DNA of 64,000 nucleotides, taken from positions 56,782,487 through 56,846,486 of the forward strand of contig CM069433.1 in NCBI GenBank assembly GCA_035610365.1, written 5' to 3'. Each line of letters starts with the position of its first letter. Position 1 is the stretch's first letter. Below, in pieces: positions 34,901-46,902 of the stretch. This DNA comes from Aquatica leii. Its lineage: Eukaryota; Arthropoda; Insecta; Coleoptera; Lampyridae. Both the position numbers and the translations under genes were made by a program. Under the pieces are notes generated by a model. The model was not told where the DNA came from. It worked only from the letters and a program-made list of their open reading frames with translations, and did not search any database.

Positions 34901-34955
34901 TTTTCTTATGGCGACGTTTCGTGGAACGGTACATAAATTTCTTGTTACTACATTC
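34850..34955 (-). repeat. PLE end block with half hammerhead-like motif, inverted copy of 45725-45825
   Basis: About 105 bp are nearly identical in opposite orientation to 45728-45825. Shared words include CCGTTCCACGAAACGTCGCC, ACTCATCAAGTAG and GCCACTCCTAA. Only the second half of the hammerhead-like core (TTCCAC GAAAC GTC GCC) is kept here. The CTGAAGA half present at 45711 is missing, replaced by unrelated sequence beyond GTACCG. Confidence 0.8.
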
Positions 34956-35119
34956 GGTATTCGAATCCAAAAAGCAGAAACTTGAATAGCTCAACCGTTT
35001 GTAAGCAGTGGTATTTTTTGTGGAGGTTTTTTAATGAATCGTTTAAATATCAAATTTGTTTTTTTATTTTGCTTTTTGTAATCGTTTCCTTCTTGCCTGC
35101 TGTTAAGCTATTGTTTCCG

Positions 35120-35960
35120 TCATTCACTAGAAACTTTTAGACATGCTCCCCAACAATTTTCATTTTATTTTTAGAGCATTGATCAAAAAAATTGGGAATG
35201 CGGCTCTTTTAGAAGTAAAAGCAAACAAATCTGTAGAAAACTTGTATCTTTTTATTATATGTCTATTAAGCATAGAAGAAAAAAAATATTTCTTTTCTTT
35301 AATGCATAATTCTTGTGAAAATTTGCTTTTATTTGTCTTGCAATGACTTCTACAAAAAGTAGTTTTCTTCGTATTTTAGGAGTTACACATTTGCCTTCTA
35401 ACAGAGTATCAGCATTCTTCTCTGGGCTACTTTTCATTTTCTCACAAATTTTGTTTTTTATCCGGCTGCACCTCATTTTATGTTTATCTCTCTTCATTTT
35501 GGCATATTTTAATTTCCTTACAAGGTTTTCCTTTTCTTGTTTCCATTTATACCGATTCTTCCGCGCTAATCGTTTTCTACTTTTCACTTCTACTTCTTAA
35601 CGATCCTGGATAATAATTATCTTAAACATTTACAGTTGTTGGACTTGGTGGAGGCGTATTATTTTCCAAGAATTTAGTCAGCGTTGCTTTTTTTTCCTTA
35701 TTTATATAATTCCTATGTCGTCTTGCCCGCTCTATCCATTCTTTACGTAATGACTTTTGTTCCCAGCGGGTTTAACTTCTTCACCAAGCCAGCTTCTTTC
35801 ATCTTTTGATATCTCTCTCTGTCTTTCTTTTTCACATCATCATACTTTTCGGATCATTTTTGAGTTTTTCTTCTTTTTTTCTCTTGTCTTTCTTAATCTT
35901 TCTTCAGCAGTAGATGATAAAAGTTGCATTTAGGATGCTTGTTTCCTACTTTAACATCAT
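35120..35960 (-). pseudogene. Lys/Arg-rich coiled-coil protein remnant, unrecognised family
   Basis: The minus strand is dominated by Lys/Arg/Glu codons. Pieces include EKLKNDPKS (~35850), a REWIERARRH.NYINKEKKAT segment and NTPPPSPTT (~35650-35740), then the open frame 35587-35255 (MKSRKRLARKNRYKWKQEKE...). Proteins with a charged basic region and a P-P-P-S-P turn like this occur in insect transposon-derived proteins of unclear class, but I cannot name the family. It is interrupted by at least three stops or frameshifts. The opposite-strand frame at 35343-35600 is a shadow. Confidence 0.45.
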
Positions 35961-38900
35961 CCAGAAAATAAACTCGGTTATTGTTTTTAAAGAGAAATAT
36001 AAAACACACATTGTGAAATTAAGATTTGTACAGATCAACATTAATGGTTATTGTATATTAATAAGATAAGATCTTTCTAAATGCAAAATTATGATATCCC
36101 CTAATTGAACGAATTATCACTTCTGTGGACAACAAATGTTCACAGCAAGGACGTCAACGGAAGTGAATAATTTACATTAGTTGGCGTGTATTTTTTATAT
36201 TTTGAGGTTAAGTGGAAGACATCAAAATAATAAACATATTTTACTGCAAAACTAATATTGAGTATTTAAAAATCAATTATTTATTACAAACTACCTTATT
36301 TTTTGAGGTCACAGAAGTGAGCAATTTAAATGTTGAAACTAGGTGGTCATATTTTTCTAGAAAATTATTACAACAAAAACTATAAACAAATTCACCAAAT
36401 TTTACCGGGAACACAAAACTGTCATTAACTTATCAAATGCAAGGCTGAAGAACATTGTTCTGCATCTAGTTAAAATTAAAATAATTTAAAGGATGTCCAC
36501 GCTGAACTGTAACCGGGTTAAAATTGATCATAATACTTAAAGAAAATTAAGGTATTAAATTTAATCTTACAAATGAAGGACATTTGAATCGACGTCCTTT
36601 ACTGGGTTTATATAACAAACTGTCAATCTTTCATTTAAAAACAAATTATTAATTTCAGTTTTTTAATCACCAGAGTAATAACGTCGACGGTGATACTTTA
36701 CGTATTGAAACATATGGTAATAATTTAAAAATCTATAAATTTCGCAATTTTTTTATAGTGTTTATAAGTTAGCTCTTGTTACTTTAATCTAATAACTAAA
36801 TAACCGACGAAACATGTTAAAGACTTACTTTAACGGTTTAGTAACTTGACGATTTTTTGAGAATCGAACTGATATACTTTAACAACACGGTAAAAAGCGT
36901 CTTAAGATAAAAATATGTTTTTATTGTTTTATTTAATAAATTATTAATTTCAACTAAATACTGTGTAATAAATAATTCTCAATCAAAATTTTCGAAAAAC
37001 AACGGTGTAATAAATCTATATTTCAACCATTAAATGTTTATTACTAACTGAAGTTTCAGTAATAGGGATAACACAGAAGTCAAAGTAAACTTGTTTATTA
37101 GTGTCATCTTCCAATTAGATCGAACTTTATCATTAGGTCATAGAAGCAACTACGCAATTATAGCATAAATATTATATAAACACTTAACTGTCTACATATT
37201 TTTAGTTTAACAAAAGTTATCGTGCATTAAGCTAATTTGCAACACATTGTTTTTTGTACACAACCTTAATTAATAGCTTATTTAATATGTAATATATAAA
37301 GACATCAACACAATTTACAATCATTAAGTTCACCGATTAACACGATGATAACACGGGTTACTGCAGTAAGTGCTGTTCTAACAAGCCACTGATTACAGAT
37401 GGTTTAGTATAATATTGGATTCTGCTTTGGATGGTTTCTCTTATAAAAATCGCACTTGGTGTACCTACGCAGCATGAGACATCTAATTAGAATACAAGTT
37501 CTTTCGCGTACAATTTTAACCAGATTTAAGATTGTAATCTTTGTCACGAAAGCTGTGTTAGCACTTACCAATTGGTGTTTATTTTTTGTTGCACTGGAAA
37601 ATAACAAAATACTTTAAGGTATAGATAATTACTATTATTAGCACCACCAGACGTACAGGCAAAACGATAAAACTTTTTTTGTGCTTTAAAATAAAATGCA
37701 TATGCTAGTAAAGATGTAATTTTTTGATCGGATTTAGATCGCTTATACTTAATTTTTTAAATTGATATTAAATTTAACTTTAATTATAGCATCTATTAAC
37801 TCTATTAAAGCATAAAATTTATTAATTATTAAAACTACTTGGTTATATCTATTTAGATATTCTTAAAAAATTATGTGCTCACATTTAAGGAATTAATAAA
37901 ACATAATAAAACCCAACAGCAACCGTAAAACAGAAATAATTTACAACCGTTTTTCTATAGCTTGAAATAAAAAACAAGTTCCAATTTTAAAGCTCTAAAA
38001 GCCGTATAGGTATTGTACGCTACTGCTACTTACAAGTTTATAATAAAATCATGCAATAAAAAATTATACACTGCATTTTAAAAGTTAATAACAATAAGTA
38101 TTTACTAAAACTTTTTTGTTTTTAATGTTTTTTACTTTGATAAATGACGATTACTGTTTAATTTTTGGATATCGCATTTTACATAGAAATCTACTATTCC
38201 GTGGTTGCAAAATACTTTTTAAAAATAAAATTTTTGAATAACTATACAATTTAATTCTATTTTTGGAGCTTAAAAGATGTATTTTATTTAGCGCTAAACC
38301 TACCAGATTAAATAAAATTTCGATGAAAACAGTCTTCAACTAACGATTTTTGCTAAAACTTATTGCAGTGCAATTTTTTTACTACTATTTAGAATCTGAA
38401 ATATTTGTTTTTTTCTATTCAAATTTGGCCAAAAAAATAAATTATTGCAGTATGTTTACAACGTTAAGCGTAATAATTGATCTTTGATTTGTTTTTTTTA
38501 TGTAGTTCAGTACCTTAATTTTAAAAGAAGAAAAATAGAAGTACTATACTTCGATTGAAGAACAGATGTAGCTGTATTGTTTTTTACAATATTATAATTG
38601 TAATAAAATAACTAAAAAAATTGAACAATAAAATAAAAATTTATGCGGAATTGGAGTCTTTTGTAGAAGATTCATTACCCAATTTAATAATAAAGTTCTT
38701 GCCATAAGAGAAGATCCCTACGTCATTACCTACTGATGTAAGAAATAACATACCGACTATTATATAAGCAAGACATAAACTATGTGTAAAACAAAGATGG
38801 AAGATTGATTGCATGCGTTATGAATAAAGTTATTCAATTGACTTCAATCAAGTTGACGTTTTGTCAAACAACGTTTGCTGTCATTTTCGTTTCGTTTTGT
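35961..38900. other. ~3 kb without recognised features
   Basis: AT-rich. Open frames at 37404-37607 and 38151-38339 (minus) have no motif and are probably chance. The terminal repeat and TA duplication of the following transposon were searched for by eye in 38.5-38.95 kb and not found. Confidence 0.35.
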
Positions 38901-38961
38901 ATCTTTGGTTATTATTATTTTGCATTATTTTATTTCAAACTGTTCTTTTTAGAACAAAAAC

Positions 38962-40396
38962 ATGTCGGGTTTTATACAAGGTAAAACATTACGCTCTCAG
39001 TCTCGCCAAATGGTGGTTAATTTACTTGCATACTTTCAACAAGAAAAGGATAATGGGGGTCCTTTGATCCCATTAACGTCTGTTCAAGAGGTAAGCTAAA
39101 GAATGAAATGATTAACTTGCATTACAATAAATTATTTACAGAGAGTTTCAACTGCATTGGGCGTAAGCTTAGCTTCGGTTCAGCAGATAAAATCTGAACA
39201 CAAATTGAATCCAGTGTTATCAAGTCCTGGAAAGAAAAGGTCACGAAGGAAGTCAAAAACTGTAGACTTGCCAGAATCTTCAAAAATGACTATAAGAAAC
39301 ACGTTGTATACGATGTACACAAACAGTAAGTTCCGATGAAAGCAACCTTCATAATCTTTTTAAAAACTAACTTTTTCTAGAACAACATGTGACTGTGAAT
39401 TCCCTAAACAGCGAACTCAAACATAAACATGTTTTGTTAAGTGATCGCACTTTAAATAGAACTCTGCATGAAATTGGCTTTAAATTCAAGAAAGACGATC
39501 ACCGTAGATCCTTAATGGAGACTTCACGTATAGCCCTTATGAGGATTAAATTTCTAAAACGTTACATAGAAAATCTAAACTCAGAATTTCCATGTGAAGT
39601 AGTTTTTATGGATGAAACTTGGATATTTGCTAAAGGAAGTATGGGGAGATCGTGGCAAGATGATAATTTAAAAAGTGTACGTAAACCTGAGGGCTACGAT
39701 GGTAAACGATTTATTGTTGTACATGCTGGTACAAAATCTGGAATTGTAAAGAATGCTTCGTTATTGTTTTCATCTAAATCTCAGCATGAAGATTATCATG
39801 GAGATATGAATGGTGAAACGTTTAAAAAATGGATTGTGGAACGTTTACTTAATAATTTGCAAGAACCATCAATTATAGTGTTGGATAATGCATCATATCA
39901 TTCCATGTTACTAGAAAAAATGCCTTCGTCAAGTTTGAACAAATCTGATATAATTTCTTGGCTAAACAAAAACAATATTTCGTATGATGCTAACATGTTC
40001 AAAAGTGAATTACTTGACATAGCTAAACAGCACAAGAAAGAAAAGAAATATGAAGTGGACGAACTGTTACAACAACACGGACATCAAGTGCTACGACTAC
40101 CACCCTATCATTACGAGTTTAATCCAATCGAACTAATATGGGCCCATGCAAAGTCATATTACAATAAACACATTGGTAGGGATGGGTATGGAGATGAAAA
40201 AGTAATTTCAATGTGGACCTAAGCACTACAACAATGTACTTCCGAAGTATGGGAAAAGTGTGTGATTCATACAGAAAAACTAATACAAGAGTGGTGTAAT
40301 CGAGAAAAGTTTTTAGACATTATAGTGGAACCTTTAATAATTAATGTTGGTTTAAACAATTCAAGTTCATCGGAATCTTCAGATAGTGATGATTAA
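38962..40396 (+). pseudogene. Tc1/mariner-superfamily DD81E transposase, three exons, one internal stop
   Basis: Exons 38962-39090, 39142-39325 and 39381-40396. Introns are 51 and 55 bp, GTAAGC...TTACAG and GTAAGT...TTCTAG, and both joins keep phase (...SVQE-RVST..., ...MYTN-K-QHVT...). The conceptual protein is 442 residues, broken only by TAA at codon 385 (40220-40222), after which the frame runs 57 more codons to an acidic SSSSESSDSDD tail. Catalytic residues are Asp182 (FMDETW), Asp273 (VLDNASYHS) and Glu355 (NPIELIW), with 81 residues between the last two against 34 in Tc1. That is close to the published DD82E 'Sailor' group. The N-terminal helix-turn-helix includes LHEIGFKFKK. All of its catalytic residues lie before the stop. 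Terminal repeats were not identified. Confidence 0.88.
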
Positions 40397-40570
40397 AATA
40401 AATGAGGTTCATAGTGTTTTTAAAACTGAACATTTTTATAAAACCAATTGTTACTCAAGATGTTGCTCATTTCGTTGTTTTATGTATTAAAATTACGTTT
40501 AATCTGTATTATACATGACTTCACTGTGCTTAAAGGTTTTTTTATTTTAAATTACTTCAATAATTAATTT
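40397..40570. other. Short spacer, 3' flank of the DD81E transposase
   Basis: No coding signal. Confidence 0.3.
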
Positions 40571-40576
40571 ACAGCA

Positions 40577-40750
40577 TAATTTTGATTTTAGTAATCCTTC
40601 AATATTAGATGTGGAACCGAAATTGTATAAAAGATTAGTTGCAAAAATGATATTTATTACACAACATAAGAATAACGTTAATTTCAACACTGATACTAAC
40701 AACCTTAGTACAGTTTATAATAACCTTATCTCAAAAATTTCCTAGACCTT
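40577..40750 (+). pseudogene. Penelope-like element C-terminal fragment (PLE-E)
   Basis: HNFDFSNPSILDVEPKLYKR then LVAKMIFITQHKN and NTDTNNLSTVYNNLISKIS to a TAG. This is the segment that ends PLE proteins after the GIY-YIG nuclease (DW..v.IL..E..y.kRl..E...I......iN...D...L...Y). The upstream nuclease and RT are absent, so this is a strongly 5'-truncated copy. Confidence 0.7.
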
Positions 40751-42500
40751 GGGTATGTTTTGGGTTATCTTTTCATTGCTCATATTTTATATCACACGAC
40801 CATAAAATTGTTTGTTAATGATTTAGTTTGTAGTGGTTTAGTGTATTTTTACATGAATTGTTTTTTGTTATTTATTAATTTTATATTAAGAGTGCGTTTT
40901 AAGTATAGTGGGTTGCCTAAAATATAGCATTTTTATGCAGTCACCGTTTTATAGCTTTTTCAAAATTGAAAACGAATATTTATGTTTTTATTAATGAAAA
41001 CTCTAAAAAACATGTTAGGCCATCGCGTAAGCTAATTTATTTCTTAAAATAAGGTAAGACTTAAAAGTTATTGATACTCAAAGTTAGTCAAGAAATGACA
41101 GTGTTATAATGTGGTTTTATAATATTTATAAAACGATCATCGTAATTATAATAGCTCAGTACGATGAAGTAATACATCAAATAATAGTACATACTTTTAA
41201 TTTTCGAAAATGTTGTCTATTTTTCGAAAACGCTATAAAACGGATTTCACTCCATATACCTAATGTAAATCGCATCTAAATTACAGGAAATGATAATTTT
41301 TTAGTTCATCATTTATCCAATAGGTGGTCGACTTTTAACATGCGCGCATTACGTCATTACTACTTATTATCTTTATTGTTTTACGAAACACAATATGCTT
41401 GCAAGCTTGCAACAACAAAACGAAGATATTAATTCAGACAAGATTTAAACGAAACATCACGCTAACGCAACGGTTTGAAAAAAAGACCTATTTCGTCTTT
41501 TCGTTTTTACATAGTTATCTTCTTTGCCGTGTAATAATAATAAGTAAATTGTGCGTTTTTCCGAGTGAGGAAATTTTTGAATTGCTTACAATGAAATCAG
41601 TATTTCTCTGAAAATAATACTAACCTACGCTTTGCATTTTTTTAATTGAATTAGGAGTAAAATTTCTAAAATTTAGCTGGACAGTGGAGAAGCAAAATTT
41701 GTTAATCTTACTTCTTTAATATTTATTTTAATGTCTTCCACACTCCAGTGCTAATGTTGAAAAATTTTTTTCTCAAATAAATTTAAAAAAAAATGGGAAC
41801 TGCTTAGAATAATTTCTTCTAATAAAACTTTGGTAGTTCCAAAAGTGGCAATTGTTACAATTTTAAAATTATCCTAGATTTATTAAAGAAAATTACAATT
41901 CAAATGTACAATTTGGACGATCAAGGAGATGTCAAGATATAAAATAATTGTAATAAAAGTTAGGTTTTTTTAAAAATTTATTTAGTTTCAGTAACAGCCA
42001 AAAAAATATTTCAGCTGCATTGTAGTTGGAATTTGACTATAAATAACCAAAAAAAGCATAAAATTTAAATTTTATTTGCTCCAATTTCTAATGTCTCACG
42101 ATTTTTTTGTGGTGACTTAAAGAATTTTTACAATCGATTTTTCATTATACATTAATTTTTTCTAATCGATTAATAAATTTAAAGAAATCGACCAAGAATC
42201 GTGAACACTGTACAAATATGTAGCATAATATTAAAGAACATAAATTAATTGTAAAAGAATTCGTTAGTACACATATAAATATTCTTTTTTGTACTTCCGT
42301 CCGTTTGATGTATTTTCATAATCGTCCGGAAATTTTACTTTTCCGGCCTAGGCCGGTAAGGTGTAGTAGAATTTTATAACTAGATCGAAGTTGGCAGTAA
42401 CAATCTTTAATTAATTAAACGTCATCTGTCAGATTTATTAGCATACCCCATAATCTATGTTATCATTTGGAATAACACTAACAAAACTTTTTTAAACACA
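40751..42500. other. Intergenic, nothing recognised
   Basis: AT-rich. It includes a small inverted pair around 41680-41755 (AGCTGGACAGTGGAGAAG / CTTCCACACTCCAGTGCT) and a 14-bp perfect palindrome CCGGCCTAGGCCGG at 42343-42356. Neither can be assigned. Confidence 0.35.
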
Positions 42501-42514
42501 TATAACAAATTTGC

Positions 42515-42865
42515 TTATATCTTACCATTGCTAAAAACAACAATAGTTTTATTTCCTTTCAGTCGGTCTGCAAACGAAGTCTTCGTGCGGCAAAAAGTCT
42601 CATTGTGACATTTGTTATTCAATATACTATTTTCGCTTTCATAATCCGTTTTGACAGTTTTTGCGCAGTTGTCAACATAAACGTTAAACTGTTTTTGTGA
42701 GATTTTGAGAATTTGGGGGCTTTGCAGTTCCTGTTCGAGCAATAAAATATTATATTCAATTCGTTCTTGTGTAAGTTGGGCTTTTTTTCCTCGTGGACTT
42801 TTAAAACCTCCGTTTCACTCGGGTTTAAAAATGCCTACTCATGAAAAAAAAACGTTCAATTTACA
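42515..42865 (-). other. Possible spliced exon of unknown origin
   Basis: On the minus strand a pyrimidine-rich run and TGAGTAG|G near 42842 resemble an acceptor. Then a frame reads SPRGKKAQLTQERIEYNILL, LEQELQSPQILKISQKQFN, VYVDNCAKTVKTDYESEN and FADRLKGNKTIVVFSNG, ending at a good donor ATG|GTAAGA (42526-42531). G+C is higher than in the flanks and the peptide has no transposon motif. The reading from the acceptor needs care, as frames near 42800-42840 carry stops. It could be an exon of a host gene, a captured fragment or a decayed gene; I do not recognise the protein. Confidence 0.35.
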
Positions 42866-43154
42866 CAGGAACACGTTAAATAAATAACCATTTCCATTTC
42901 TCATTCAAACATTGTAGATTCATTTTGACTAAATGATTATTTCTAAATTTAGTATATATAAGTTTCAGAAAAAATCAATTTAAAAAAAATCGATTATTGT
43001 GCCATCAATTTTTGTCTAGATTGATTTTTGACGCATCGATTATAAACGAATCGCAAAACCGTTCTTTTTCAAGAAAAACTACAATATTATTAGTTATCAA
43101 TAAAATTTGGTATTTTGATTTGAAGTTAGAAGAAATTAAAGAGTAAATGTAGTA

Positions 43155-44963
43155 CAGTAGCCTTCCGATTATCCGGATCCCGACTAGCCGAAACGTCGCA
43201 TTATCCGAAACAAACTAAACTTTTGAACCCGCCGAAACCGAAGCGAAACAAATTTAGACGAAACATCTGGTCGGTCATTTCGTTGAAAACGTCGGGAAAC
43301 CCAAAAATATTTAATAAAAATTTGACTGCTTATGAGGGTCAATTATACTTCCAGTCTACAAACATGAGTCATCTCTTTTCATAAAATGTTCTTTTCGGAC
43401 TTTATACAAAAGGTCTTTGTAAATGGTTCATTATTATTACTTTTCTCAACATTTAGAACAAAACATTCAGTTCTAAATACGCCACTGTCAACATAAGTAA
43501 CATAATAAAAAAGCGGAAGCGTGTTGTTGTTACTGTGCAAGAAAAATTAACTGCAATTAAACGGTTTCATAAAGGAAAATCCTTGAAAAGTGTTGCCAAG
43601 GATTATGGTGTAGGTATAAGCACGGTTTCCTAATAGAAAAAAAAATCGACAGAAAATTGAACAACGGTGTACTAGCATCCTCAACATCAAAGCCAAAATT
43701 CTATGAAAGAGGGCGAATACAATAAAATTGACGAGACATTGTGTTTATAGTTTACTCAACAACGCGACCGTGGTATTTCAATCTCAGGCTTTATATTACC
43801 GCAAAAAGCAATTGAAATCGGTGAAAATCTTCTTGTAACCGAAGCTTCTGATGATACATTTATAGCAAGCGACGGCTGGTTATCGAGATAGAAAAACCGC
43901 CACGACGTACGTTAACTAAATATTTGCAGTAAAAAATTGTGTGCTAATCAAACCGAAGTTGAAAATTGTAAACAAAAGTTTAAGCAACTCGTAGAAGTAC
44001 AGGAATATACGCCAGATCAAATTTATAATAGTGACGAAACTAGTCTCTATTACAAAATGTTACCAAAGAAAACTTTAGCTGGAAGAAATGAACGCGTTGC
44101 GGCCGGCTACAAAAAAAATAAGGACCGGGCAACAATTCTTGCCTGTTTAATGTGCATTAGCAAATCCGCAAAGCTAAGAGCAGAAGAGTAGACATTGGTA
44201 AAAGACTCATGGATTGTTTAAAAATAATAAATATAAAGAGGTAATTTATTTGCATGGAATAAAGTGAAAAGTACAGCGTTACAAAAACTTTAGGCAAAGA
44301 TAATACACCAAGAAGAACTTCCTGTAGACAATGATGATGAAGAAGAAGCTCCGCTTCATGAAACGATGAGAAATTTAGATGGTCGGGAAGATATTGGCCC
44401 AGAAAAAATTAAGGAGTGGATAACATTTGACAAAAAAGAACAAGAAGAACTAACTGACGTTGACTTTATTGTACTTGTTAATGAAAGGGATCGTAAAAAT
44501 ACTAGTGATAATGAATCAGAAGGTAATGAAGAAAGAGAGAAGAAAATTTTGCACTTTTAAGCTTTTGATGCATTAAACTGGTTAAACACAGCATTTTTAT
44601 ATGTAGAGCAACAGCTTAATACAACACCAAGTGACATCTTTACTTTTAGCAAGGTGAAAACACATTGCTTCCAAAAAAAAAACGCTTGGATGCAAAATTT
44701 AAACAGATTGATTTTTTTTTCACACCACCAAAATAATATACCAATGTACGTATATTGTAGTACATTTTTTTAAATAGAAACTACCATGTATTTTATTTCA
44801 AATATATTTTTTTGTTCTTTGAATAGATACATATTTATGTACCAATGTACCTACATAAATATTTTACGTTTTTACCTCTTTTAGTAAAAACTCCATATTA
44901 ACCAAAATTTCAGTTATCCGAAAAAGCTTCGGTCCCGACTTTCGGACAATCGGGAAACTACTG
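43155..44963 (+). mobile_element. Tigger/pogo-type DNA transposon with TA duplication
   Basis: The left end TA|CAGTAGCCTTCCGATTATCC (43155) and right end CGGGAAACTACTG|TA (44963) are inverted repeats of ~25 bp or more with a TA duplication. CAGTAG...CCCGATTATCCG-like ends are typical of the Tigger branch of pogo. Inner weaker pairing includes the ATTATCCGAAA / AGTTATCCGAAA words. Size 1809 bp. It carries one broken transposase. Confidence 0.9.
43510..44570 (+). pseudogene. Tigger/jerky-like transposase with catalytic-core deletion
   Basis: KKRKRVVVTVQEKLTAIKRF then HKGKSLKSVAKDYGVGIST (43512-43630) is the CENP-B-type N-terminal helix-turn-helix. After stops comes a second DNA-binding part (...SDDTFIASDGWLSR). 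The open frame 43937-44191 contains YTPDQIYNSDETSLYYKMLP, with the first catalytic Asp (DET), and KKTLAGRNERVAAGYKKNKD. The sequence then jumps, after ILACLMCISKSAKL, to the C-terminus (PEKIKEWITFDKKEQEELTD, 44395-44455), so the second and third catalytic acids are deleted. It is inactive. Confidence 0.88.
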
Positions 44964-44969
44964 TAGTTC

Positions 44970-45695
44970 TGTTTATTAGTTGAAATTCGTAATAGAGAAT
45001 TTTTAAATGACACAATGAGAAATAATATGAAATAAACCTCTACTAGATGCTTGTAATTGTATTTATTTTATTTTCATACATAATTATATCATTCGTGTTC
45101 ATTCAAATTACAACTAATGCTGTTGAAATTCGAATCAGCAATTTGACTGCTATTTTTAAATTTGCTTACATTGGCACATTCAAAGATAAAAATAAAACCT
45201 TGAATGAAATTTGATTAAATTGAACCAAGTTTTAGTGTAGAGTTGGGTGTAGTCACTATACGTCTTATTACTCGTATTAACTCATTTTGTAATATATTTA
45301 AAACAATTGGTTCTTAAAACGAAATTTAATGTATGCATTAATTTTCTAATTCCTTTATTATTTCTTGGAAGCAACTACTGAGAAGATTTTAATAACAACT
45401 TCTACCCATCTCTAATTTTGTTTATGCGTCATACGAACAGTTTTCTACTTTATAACTAAGCTGACATCTGTTTTAAATATTTTATATTATTACTTCTATT
45501 AATGCTCACTACGTATTTGGAATGTCGCATTCGAACGCGCCCTTAATGACGTTGTTTGCGGACCATTCTACTTTGTATTTGTTTTCCGTAAGTAATCATC
45601 TATAATTATAAAACAGCATTTATAATAAGTAGAAGAATAGTTTGTAGCTCTCACCGGATTGTAACTGCTTTTTTACTTATGTTGTTTTCTTTTTA
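44970..45695. other. Intergenic, nothing recognised
   Basis: AT-rich spacer. Confidence 0.35.
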
Positions 45696-45699
45696 ACAA

Positions 45700-45830
45700 A
45701 TTCAGTTGGCCTGAAGAAGTGGACACAACCGTTCCACGAAACGTCGCCATAAGAAAACTCATCAAGTAGTTTTTATAGCCACTCCTAAAATAAAGGGTTT
45801 ACCAATCTTAGTTGAATCACGCATTAGGAG
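45700..45830 (+). mobile_element. Penelope-like element end fragment (PLE-F)
   Basis: Contains the hammerhead-like core at 45706-45750 followed by ~75 bp (ACTCATCAAGTAG ... GCCACTCCTAAAATAAAGGG) that matches 34955-34850 inverted and, more weakly, 63098-63140. Similarity to PLE-D ends at ~45825 (TTAGTTGAATC). Confidence 0.75.
45706..45750 (+). ncRNA. Hammerhead-ribozyme-like motif
   Basis: TGGC / CTGAAGA / A / GTGGA-loop-TCCAC / GAAAC / GTC / GCCA. Stem I is TGGC:GCCA and stem II GTGGA:TCCAC. CTGANGA, GAAA and a GUC cleavage triplet are all present as in hammerhead ribozymes, which are documented in PLE pseudo-LTRs. Departures are one unpaired A between CTGAAGA and stem II and an almost absent stem III (CG), so activity is uncertain. 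Confidence 0.6.
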
Positions 45831-46900
45831 GTATAAAACACTTTTCTTAAGAAATTATTAACTTACCTAAAGTTACTAGTTACATAAAATTTAGTTTAAA
45901 AAAAAAACTAGTTTTTATGGTATATAAACGTAAATTCCGTAAAATAAAAATTACAACATAAACAAAGCAAACAACAACCTAACCTCAACTATACTGAGAC
46001 GTACGTTTACTATTTAATCTATTCTTAGTACTACATACATACGCGCTAAAATCTATCTTACTCTGACATTCAATCTGTAACGACACAAACAAGGAATGAC
46101 TATTTTTTATTACCATTTCTAACAACGTAAAGATATTAGTCATACATGACTTTAAATGAATTCAACTATAAAAATATCCAGTAGATAATCTATAAACAAA
46201 GGCTTGTCGTGCTACTTGAATTGTTGTATCTGTCTAAATTTTTGAAGTAAACGATATTTTTGTGCTTTCTTCTCTATACTTTCTTATTTCATAAGGAAAT
46301 CATCTTCTCCACGCTTTGATATCGTTTTTTTAAGTAGCGTACTATTGCGATTTCTTTTTCTGTACTTATAAAATAACGCATGTTACAGACATGATACACT
46401 TTTGTTCGTTTAATTAACCTAAACTTATTTTTTTTTCAATAATGTTTGTAATTTAGTTACTTTAGTATAGAGTATAGCAAATTCTCATCTTCGTCAATAC
46501 AAGACTTAACTTTCTGTACTGTTGGCAGTTTCTGTCGTAACATGTACCATACGTTTTAAGGCACTTTTAGTTCCATCGGCAGCATTATCTAAGATAGGGC
46601 CTAACCTACGGAAAATGCAATAAGTGATCTCTTTTATTCAGTTAGCACATTGTATACAGTAGATACAGAAACTGAGAAACATCTATATGTCCGAACGAAC
46701 AGTAGATGAAAAGTAGATCTGTTTTTTAGATATACAGTTGTTAAAGAAGAAGTGTGCGTTTGTATTATGTTATATGTTTTTTGAGTAAACGCTACTTAAC
46801 AAAACGTATATTATTGTCTACTACAGTTTTCAGAACCCGGATTAACTGTAGAAGTACTAAAATTAAGTAGAAAATACAGAATATTAATAAAACTGTATAC
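45831..46900. other. Intergenic, nothing recognised
   Basis: AT-rich. Positions 46490-46620 are slightly richer in G+C and give a short frame on the minus strand, but no match that I can name. Confidence 0.3.
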
Positions 46901-46902
46901 TT

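Noticed and set aside
35343-35600. Hydrophobic 85-codon frame looking like a membrane protein
   Set aside because: It is the complement of the Lys/Arg-rich minus-strand remnant; Phe/Leu richness comes from reversed AAA/AAG codons.
42093-42212. Small inverted pair TCACGATTTTTTTG / CAAGAATCGTGA
   Set aside because: Only ~14 bp with mismatches in low-complexity sequence; could be chance.
42343-42356. Perfect palindrome CCGGCCTAGGCCGG
   Set aside because: Striking in AT-rich DNA, but too short and isolated to interpret; no partner elsewhere in the window.
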